Positions 1-6,599 of a stretch of DNA of 10,629 bases are shown in pieces; within the stretch, counting starts at the first letter, position 1; each line of letters opens with the position of its first letter. The position numbers were made by a program, and so were the translations under genes. The DNA is from Isotricha intestinalis (Eukaryota; Ciliophora; Litostomatea; Vestibuliferida; Isotrichidae), in the NCBI GenBank assembly GCA_023807065.1, contig JAJJLU010004663.1:1-10629 (forward strand), given 5' to 3'. The notes beneath the pieces were generated by a model that saw only the letters and a list, made by a program, of their open reading frames with translations, was not told where the DNA came from and did not search any database.

Positions 1-698
1 CCATTTCTTAAATTTAAGCAAACATTATCATATTTAAAAGGTCTATTTTTTCCTTCTTCCCATTTAACAACTTTTCCTCTAGAAATTAAAATAAATTTAA
101 ATTCAAAATCAGTTCCATTAACATAAGGAATATCCTTATTCCAAACATAATTATCATTATACTTTAATTTTAAAACTTTATCTTGATTCCATCTTCCTAA
201 TTCATTTAAAGAACCTATAATTCCAATTTCTTGTTCCATTTCAGTTTGATATTGAATTTCAAATTCTATTTTTTTAATTAAATAATCACCTCTTATCATT
301 TGATTAGAATTATAAGTAAAATTAGTATAACCACCATAATTAAAGTTTTGATTAGTATTTCTGTTATAATTCATATTATCATAAAGATTATTATTATATT
401 GTATTGGATTTTTTGGTTGATTAATTTCTTGTGTATTTATTGTATTTTTAGGCTGTTCATATTGAGGAATTTGAAATGAGGATATTGGGTTTTTTTTTTC
501 TTTTGGTTTTTTTTTTTCTACTTTTTCTCTTTCAATATCTAAGGCTTCTTGATATATTTTATCATAATATTTTCCTTGGAAATTATATACTTTTGTTTTT
601 TTTAATACACTTATTGGTATTTTATATAAATCTGCTGAGTTATTTAATGTTATTTTCCCATTTGAATCTAAGTTTATTTTTTCTTTTTCCTCTGACAT
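1..698 (-). CDS. CBM20 starch-binding-domain protein, N-terminal part (cut by window edge)
   Basis: The minus strand is open from the ATG at 696-698 to the window edge (232 full codons), so the C-terminus is missing. An in-frame TGA lies a few codons upstream and no other in-frame ATG intervenes, which fixes the start. Residues 1-70 are charged and Lys/Glu-rich, and about 71-137 are an Asn/Tyr/Gln-rich linker that is probably disordered. Residues about 143-225 match a CBM20 domain: a first beta strand (KKIEFEIQYQTEMEQEIGII), then GSLNELGRW with Trp170, a second Trp at 186 (YVWNKDIPY), the FEFKFIL strand, and a closing KWEEGKNRP with Trp213 and Asn218-Arg219. In the family these tryptophans bind starch or glycogen. 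CBM20 domains are appended to amylases, glucanotransferases, glucan phosphatases and phosphodiesterases, so the catalytic part, if any, lies beyond the window. No signal peptide is visible, so a cytosolic role in storage-glucan metabolism is the likeliest reading. The domain call is strong; the enzyme identity is unknown. Confidence 0.85.
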   Translation of the reverse strand, partial: MSEEKEKINLDSNGKITLNNSADLYKIPISVLKKTKVYNFQGKYYDKIYQEALDIEREKVEKKKPKEKKNPISSFQIPQYEQPKNTINTQEINQPKNPIQYNNNLYDNMNYNRNTNQNFNYGGYTNFTYNSNQMIRGDYLIKKIEFEIQYQTEMEQEIGIIGSLNELGRWNQDKVLKLKYNDNYVWNKDIPYVNGTDFEFKFILISRGKVVKWEEGKNRPFKYDNVCLNLRN

Positions 699-980
699 TA
701 ATATTATTTTTTTTCATAATCAATCTTAAGATAAAAATTATCTTTTTTCATTTATGAAATTTAATTTAATAAATAATTTAATATAACATTGATTTTTTAA
801 ATATATGTTTAGATTAATCAATATTTTTTTGAATATTTATTTATATTTTACATTAATAAAATAACGAAATTCTTTTTAAACAATATATAGTAAACCCTAT
901 AATACGAATATAAGGTGCTAATTATTTAGAGTTTTTTGAATAAAAGATACAAAAGAAATAAATAAATATAATTATTTTTG

Positions 981-2165
981 TTATTTTTTATCATTTATAT
1001 TAATTACATCTATGATTGAATTATCTGCATTATCATCTTTGGGAGGGTTCGAATATTTATAATTATTTTCATTTGGTGAATTATTAACTTTCTCAAATTT
1101 TCCATTTACAAATTTTTCAGATTCAATTTTAGGTAAATGACATCTGTTACAAATAATTCTAAAAGCAAAATTTAAATTTCTACAATTAGCACAAACCCAA
1201 TCACCACTTCTTTCAGTAAATGATCTTCCTTTTTTTCCTTTATTAAAATAAATCTTTTGATTTTTGTTCGAATTATTATTAATTAAAGTTTCATTAGTTT
1301 GATTTTCATTTTTATTTTGATTTATATTATTTATAAAATTATTATTACAAAACAAATTTGCACTCTGAATACCTCTCATCATTCCAGAATCATAATTATA
1401 ATAATATAAAGGAATATCAAATTTTCCTCCATACTTTTTAAAAGAAGGTGTATTTGAATTTGAAAAAGCTTTTTTTTCTTTATCATTATTTTCAATATTT
1501 GAATTATCGACATTATTATTTGAAGTAATAATATCACTATTTGCTTTTTTAATTGATAATGATTTATTAACATTAAATTCATTGTTTTCAAAAGAGTAAG
1601 TTCTTAATCTTTCATATCCATAATCATAAGGATAATAAACAATACCATATTCATTTTGAAAATAATTATTAAAATATATATTTTTTTCAATGTAATTATT
1701 AGTTTTACTATAATCGAAAGGATCTGGATTTTGTTCACTTAAATATTTATCAATACCTTCATAATAAATACATATAGGAGATAAATTTTTTTTATTAATT
1801 TGTTCATTTTTATAATAATTTAAATTAAGAATATAATTATTAGAAATTCCATTTCTTATTGGAGTATTATTTTCATTTTGAGAAGATGAAGAATTTGAAG
1901 TTGATTTTTTTTCAATTGAATCTGTTCTTTTTTCATTTTCGAAATTATTATTATTAATGTTAGATGTTTGATATTTAGAATTAATATCTAAATAATCATC
2001 TTCATTATTATTAAATTCTATATCATTAAACTTGCTTTTTTGAGTAAATTGTACTCCCATTGTCAAGTTTTTTTTTAAATTTTTTTGAGAAATTTGTAAT
2101 TGGTCATTATCTAAGTTTTCATTTAATTCTTTTGTGAAAAGAGGTTTTTCTTCAGAGGCTTCCAT
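981..2165 (-). CDS. Asn-rich protein with one RanBP2-type zinc finger
   Basis: An intact 394-residue frame starts at the ATG 2163-2165 and ends at the TAA 981-983. The only recognisable domain is near the C-terminus, at residues about 319-346. It reads GDWVCANCRNLNFAFRIICN followed by RC, fitting the RanBP2 zinc-finger pattern W-x-C-x2-C-x3-N-x6-C-x2-C, with Cys325, Cys328, Cys339 and Cys342 as zinc ligands. In ZRANB2-like proteins such fingers bind single-stranded RNA; other members bind ubiquitin or Ran. The LNF plus Arg336 and Asn340-Arg341 resemble the RNA-binding type, so RNA binding is an inference. Most of residues 1-315 are Asn/Ser/Lys/Glu-rich and look disordered. A Tyr-rich block at about 126-192 (with IYYEGIDKYL and VYYPYDYGYERLRTYSF) is less repetitive and may be a conserved motif region. 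A Lys/Arg patch (KGKKGRS) just precedes the finger. No transmembrane segment or signal peptide is seen. The biological role is unknown. Confidence 0.85.
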   Translation of the reverse strand: MEASEEKPLFTKELNENLDNDQLQISQKNLKKNLTMGVQFTQKSKFNDIEFNNNEDDYLDINSKYQTSNINNNNFENEKRTDSIEKKSTSNSSSSQNENNTPIRNGISNNYILNLNYYKNEQINKKNLSPICIYYEGIDKYLSEQNPDPFDYSKTNNYIEKNIYFNNYFQNEYGIVYYPYDYGYERLRTYSFENNEFNVNKSLSIKKANSDIITSNNNVDNSNIENNDKEKKAFSNSNTPSFKKYGGKFDIPLYYYNYDSGMMRGIQSANLFCNNNFINNINQNKNENQTNETLINNNSNKNQKIYFNKGKKGRSFTERSGDWVCANCRNLNFAFRIICNRCHLPKIESEKFVNGKFEKVNNSPNENNYKYSNPPKDDNADNSIIDVININDKK

Positions 2166-2381
2166 TTAATAATTATTAATTTAGATTATTAAAGATTTTT
2201 ATTTACATATACATAGCTAAAACAAAAAAAATCTTATTTAAATATTTTTAGTAAATACTGTAAATGAATTTATTATAATTAGAATATTCTTTGATTTAAA
2301 TCCTAATTACCTCATAAAAAACCTATAATTACAAAAAATCAGCAAAAAAATTAATAAAAAAGATCTTAAATAATAAATTAA

Positions 2382-2394
2382 ATATATATATATA
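2382..2394. repeat. Short (AT)n microsatellite
   Basis: An uninterrupted alternating AT tract of 13 bases lies in the spacer upstream of the zinc-finger gene. It is trivial in such AT-rich DNA and is recorded only for completeness. Confidence 0.7.
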
Positions 2395-2671
2395 AGGTTT
2401 TAATAAGAAATTTAATAATTTGTTTCATAATAATTAGTTTAATTATATTTATTAAAATATACTTTAGAGATAAATGATTTAGTTATAAAACGAGAAATGA
2501 AATAAAATAAAAAATAAATAATCATAATAAATTTATGTTTTAAAATAGAATTTAAACAAAATAAGAAAAAAGTTCACAAATAATAAACTTTAACTTCAAA
2601 AATAAATAAGATGAATAGAAAAATCATTTTAAAGAATTTATATTTTTAAAATAACTAATTTTTATTTAAAA

Positions 2672-2705
2672 TAAAATATAATATAATATATTATATTATA
2701 TTTTA
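2672..2705. repeat. Perfect 34-bp A/T palindrome
   Basis: The left arm TAAAATATAATATAATA is followed directly by its exact reverse complement TATTATATTATATTTTA, with no loop. The symmetry breaks at the next base on each side. It is all A/T and built from TATAA-like units, so it could extrude as a cruciform or form a hairpin in RNA. It lies at the downstream end of the minus-strand coding remnant and overlaps that remnant's final stop. A role as a transposon end, replication element or deletion junction is only a guess; chance is not excluded in DNA of this composition. Confidence 0.75.
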
Positions 2706-3131
2706 ATTTCACATATATTTAAATATTCTTTAAAAAGAAAGTATTTTAAGGTTTTATTCTAATTATGAGTTTTTTGATATAATTGATTTATTCTTTCAAT
2801 AAAATTTGAATTAAAAAGTACAAAATCTATATGAAGGAATTTTATGTTTATGAAAAGAACTAAAACTTCAATTAATTATACTTTCAACTGATTTTTTTCT
2901 ACTTTACCAATTAATTGATTATAAACAAAATTTGTAAATCTATTTCTTTTGTCAATACCATATTGTTTTTAAATTATGAATAAACTTTTTATATTCTTTT
3001 CTTCCTTTTTCTTTTTTCTTTACTTACGTATCTGAGATTAATTTATATTCTTTTATTTCATCTTTAATTTCATTTAAATTTTTTCCTTAATTTTTCCATT
3101 TTACATTTATTTTAATAATTTTAATAAGTTC
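2696..3131 (-). pseudogene. Possible decayed minus-strand coding sequence, unidentified
   Basis: Read on the minus strand, 3131-2952 is one frame of about 60 codons interrupted by two internal stops. It contains coding-like stretches such as NLNEIKDEIKEYKLISDT and KEYKKFIHNLKTIWY. At about 2957 the sense appears to pass to another frame that continues to 2696 with only two internal stops. That frame contains GIDKRNRFTNFVYNQLIGKV and, further on, NFIERINQLYQKTHN. At this base composition a random frame should meet a stop about every ten codons, so these frames are unusually open, and their codon choice resembles the intact neighbours. I recognise no family. A broken single-copy gene or mobile-element remnant would both fit. 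Random openness and unrecognised introns remain possible. Confidence 0.35.
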
Positions 3132-3433
3132 ATTCTTTACATTTTTTTATATTATTTATTTTATTTCTTATTTTTTTTAAAGATGAATTAAAAAGCTTTT
3201 TTAAAGATTATTCACTTAAAAACAATGGATATAACATTCAAAACATAAATAAATAAATCCATGTTTAGAAATAGATAATCTATCAAGTATTCTAAAATAA
3301 TACAAAATAATGAATAATAATATAAAAGAATAAATAAGATTTTCATTAATCAATCCAAAATTAATACATTTAAATCATATCTAATAAAAAAAATTAAATA
3401 TCAAATCAAAGAAGATTTACTTATTTAATTTTT

Positions 3434-3456
3434 TAAAAAGTTAGGCTAACTTTTTA
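3434..3456. repeat. 23-bp inverted repeat with 1-nt centre
   Basis: The arms TAAAAAGTTAG and CTAACTTTTTA are exact reverse complements separated by a single G at 3445. The GTTAG/CTAAC core makes it less likely to be a product of composition alone than the all-A/T palindrome. It lies about 130 bp upstream of the UPF2 start codon, so a dimeric regulator site in the UPF2 promoter is one possibility and a mobile-element remnant another. Confidence 0.7.
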
Positions 3457-3586
3457 TAACATTGATTAAACTCAAACAAAAAATTCATTTGGAACTTAAA
3501 GAATTTTTATTTATTAATTTTTATTATTTTTATAATTTAATATTTTATGATTTTTTTATTTATTTTTTAACATTAAATTTGATAAA

Positions 3587-6470
3587 ATGGACGAAGAAAA
3601 ATCTGAAAAGAAAAATGTAAATAATATTAATGAAAAAGAACAAAGTTCAATTCAAAAAGTTGAAGAACAATTAAAATTATATAAAGAAATGAAAAAATTA
3701 AGAGAACAAAATTTAGATGATTATAAAAAATACGATACAAGTAAATGAAAATAAATTTATATAAAATATAGTGGGATTTGAAAAAGCAAAATTTGAAATA
3801 ATTCAGAAAAGTTCAAAAAAATTTTCTAGAATAACAAATGAAACAAAAGATGATTTATTAAAAGATTTAGAATCATATAATTTTAATAAAGTAATAGAAG
3901 AAATAATAAAGAATATATTAGAATCAAAATTTGAAATAAAAGATATTCATTCAATGATAATAATATTATCAGAATTACATCAAATTTATGAAGGATTTAA
4001 TAGTAAATTCTTAGAAGGATTAAAAAAATTATTAAATGAATCTTATTTAGAATGTACTAAGACTTCAAAAACTGATGATGAAGAAGATAAAAAAATAAAT
4101 AGAAGAATTGCAATTTCAAGTTTATATATTGAAACTTATTTATATGGTCTAAATAATTCTTTTAATACAGTTAAAGATATTTTTAGTAAGATTTTACAAA
4201 ATAAAAATCAAAAAGATGTTTTTTTCCAAGAATTTCCTATTTTTGTTTATATTCTTAAAGAGTATGGTCTTTATTTATTTAATATTAAATCAAGAAAAAT
4301 AGTGAAATTAATTAATGATAAAAAAATAGATAATTTTAATATTGAAACTCCTCATTCTTCATCAATAAATGAAAAATTTTTTAATGGATTAAAGGAATTT
4401 TATATAAAAAAAATATTAGTTTTTTTAGAAGAAGAACATGGTAAATTAAATGAATTAGAAAAACAAAATTTTGAAAGTTCAAAAAATATAGAAATAGATA
4501 ATTCAACTTCTTATCAAAAGAAAAGAAATAATTATTTAAAATTCATATCTTTAATAAATAAATTTGCAGAATCAATGAATTTCGAAATTCCAGAATTAGC
4601 AAATGAAAAAACTTTTAGATATGAACAACAAAAAAAAGCAGAAACTAAAATGGAAAAAATAAATAAATATGATCCTTTTAGTGATGAAAATGAATATAAT
4701 TTTTATACTATTCCAATTTCAGTTAAATTATTTGAAAAAATAAAAACTAAACCTGATGATAAATATGATTATTCAAAAAAAATAGAAAGTTTATTAAGTA
4801 AACTATATAAATGTGATACTAAAGAAACTATTGATGATGTTTCTGATGATTTTTTAACAAGTGTATTATTAAATCAAGCAAAAAATCGAAATATGATATT
4901 TACTTCTATTATTGATAATGAAAAAGTTGAATTATCAAATATTAAATATTATGCAAGATTAGTTTATAATATTTCACCTATTGTTATTGATTTAAAAAAA
5001 GAACTAATTAAAATATTAACTGATAATTTTTATGATTTATATGAAAAAAAAAGTGATAATTTAATTCAATTAAGAAATATTAAATTTATTTCAGAATTAA
5101 CAAAATTTGGTTTATTTCCAATAAAAAATATATTTGATATAATAAAATATTTATTTGATGATTTTAAAGGAAAAAGCGTAGATTTATTATGTTGTTTATT
5201 AGATACTTGTGGGAGATATTTATATTTAAATGAAAATAGTCATAACCAATTTAAATCTCTTTTAGATAATTTAAAAAAAATGAATCATAACAATAATTTT
5301 CATGACGAAATAACCTTTAATAAAATAAATAATAGTTTAAGTATATGTAAACCTCAAGAAAAAAGTTTAAAAAAAAAGGTAAAAGTAAGAAGTATTGAAG
5401 AAGAATATATTCGTTTTTTAATTTATCAAATTTTAAATGGAGATACAATAAAAAAAGTAGCTGTTATATTAAGAAGATTAGATTGGAAAAAAAATGAAAA
5501 TATAATATTTAAAGTAATTTTTAAATATTTAGTAACAAGTAATGAAGAAAAAATAAAAGTTTGTTGTGAAATGATTTCTCAATTAAAAGATTATCACCCT
5601 CAATTTATAATAAACCTTATAAATATAATACTAGAGCAAATTAGAATTGGTTTAGAAAGAAATGATTTTAATGACAATCAACATAAAATATTATTAAGTA
5701 TGATAATAGGATATTTATATATGAATAATATATTAAAAACTGGATTATTATATTATGTATTATATATGATAATTCAATTTAATCCTTATTGGTCAAATGG
5801 AAATAGAAATTTAGGAGCAGATAATATTTTAGATTCTCCGTTAGATACTTTTAGAATTTTAATGATTGTAACTATTTTAGATATTGTTGGTAATAAATTA
5901 AATAATAAAAAGAAAAGAGAAAAATTAGATGAATTTGTTCAATTTTTTCAAATTTATATTTTAACTAAACAATATTTACCTCTTGAAGTTGAAAATAGAG
6001 TTACAAATTGTTTAGAACATTTGAATAATAAATATATTATTTATAATGATTTCTCAGCAGCTTTAAAAAATTCTAAAAATAAAGATTTGAATTTTTCAAT
6101 AGATGATTTAAAAGAATTTGAAACTAAAAATAAAGTGAAAGAAAAAATTGAAGTTGAGAAAAATGAAAATGAAAATAAAGATAATAATGAATTTAAAAGA
6201 AATGAAAAAACTGAACAAATTATAAATGTTGATGATGAAATTACAAAAATTATTTCTGATTCTTTAACAAAAGCTAAAGGAAGTACAATGATGAATACTA
6301 TCATTAATCCTTATGCTGACATTAAAAAGAAAGAATTAATTAAAACTGAACCTTCACAAGGAAAATTTATCTTATTTACTAAGAAAGATAATAAAATTAT
6401 TATGAATGAAGTTGATAAAAATGTTAAAAAAGAAGAAGAAGAAGAAATTGAAGAAGATGAAAAAGATTGA
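3587..6470 (+). CDS. UPF2: UPF2/NMD2, nonsense-mediated mRNA decay scaffold (two exons)
   Basis: Join exon 1 (3587-3740) to exon 2 (3772-6470); the product is 950 residues and ends at TGA. UPF2 bridges UPF1 to UPF3 and the exon junction complex in nonsense-mediated decay, in the cytoplasm. In spliced numbering, residues 1-51 form a charged, probably helical N-terminus. MIF4G-1 lies at about 70-270 (IHSMIIILSELHQIYEGFNS), MIF4G-2 at about 386-556 (RNIKFISELTKFGLFPIKNI) and MIF4G-3 at about 590-815 (VAVILRRLDW, then PLDTFRILMIVTILDIVGNK). A Lys/Glu/Asn linker follows, then a UPF1-binding-like segment at about 871-933 (DDEITKIISDSL and GKFILFTKKDNKIIMNEV) and an acidic tail. The order and motifs match UPF2, though it is shorter than human (1272 residues) or yeast (1089). 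The ATG 3587-3589 is favoured because it leads cleanly into the splice; starting at exon 2 would need a GTG. The gene is convergent with the FKBP gene, 129 bp away. Confidence 0.92.
3741..3771 (+). other. 31-nt GT-AG intron in UPF2
   Basis: The interval begins GTAAATGA and ends AATATAG, and it is almost pure A/T. Removal joins an A (3740) to TG (3772-3773), giving ATG (Met52) and continuing exactly into the long UPF2 frame. Without splicing, the exon 1 frame hits TGA at 3746-3748. The only nearby AG that restores the frame is the one used here. A size of about 30 nt is typical of some ciliates and far below usual fungal or amoebozoan introns. Confidence 0.85.
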
Positions 6471-6599
6471 TATTATCTTTTAATTTTTTACAGGGTTTAA
6501 GTCTTTATTTGATATTTTTGATTTAAAAAAATTAGGTTTTAAACTTTTAATTTTTAAAATATTTTGAAGAAAAAATATTTATAATTATTTATAAGGAAA
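6471..6599. other. Convergent intergenic 3' region (UPF2 / FKBP gene)
   Basis: These 129 bp hold the 3' ends of two convergent genes and must contain both 3' UTRs and polyadenylation sites. The sequence is T/A-rich with no unique signal I can single out. The two transcripts may overlap at their 3' ends. Confidence 0.6.

Larger units (their letters stand above)
2166..3586. other. Gene-poor 1.4 kb AT-rich spacer
   Basis: This stretch separates the start of the zinc-finger gene from the start of the UPF2 gene, so it should hold both promoters. No intact frame of useful length with recognisable content is seen on either strand. It does contain a short (AT)n run, two perfect palindromes and, on the minus strand, segments that look like broken coding sequence (listed separately). 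It has no tRNA-like or rRNA-like sequence. At this AT content TATA-like and AATAAA-like strings occur everywhere, so I do not call individual promoters or poly(A) signals. Confidence 0.7.

Noticed and set aside
476..757. Plus-strand frame of 93 codons encoding a Phe/Leu-rich hydrophobic peptide
   Set aside because: It is antisense to the CBM20 gene; poly-A/Lys codons on the other strand read as Phe/Leu.
886..925. AAACCCTATAATACG patch with telomere-like look
   Set aside because: A single CCC without tandem repetition; it is not a telomere or a recognisable element.
1044..1056. GGGTTCGAAT resembling a tRNA T-loop/B-box
   Set aside because: No matching A-box, acceptor stem or cloverleaf surrounds it, and it lies inside the zinc-finger reading frame.
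1379..1591. Minus-strand 70-codon frame inside the zinc-finger gene
   Set aside because: It is an alternative frame of the Asn-rich coding sequence with biased Ile/Leu/Lys content and no domain.
3216..3350. Small minus-strand frame starting at an ATG and giving about 44 hydrophobic residues (MKILFILLYYYSLF...)
   Set aside because: It is typical of T-rich random sequence and overlaps a more coding-like Cys-containing remnant in another frame; no support as a gene.
6041..6304. Minus-strand 87-codon Ser/Phe-rich frame
   Set aside because: It lies antisense to the charged linker and UPF1-binding segment of UPF2 and mirrors Lys/Glu codons.
3771..6470. UPF2 starting with GTG at 3771
   Set aside because: The GTG straddles the splice acceptor; the upstream ATG exon with a phase-matched GT-AG intron explains the frame better for a eukaryote.
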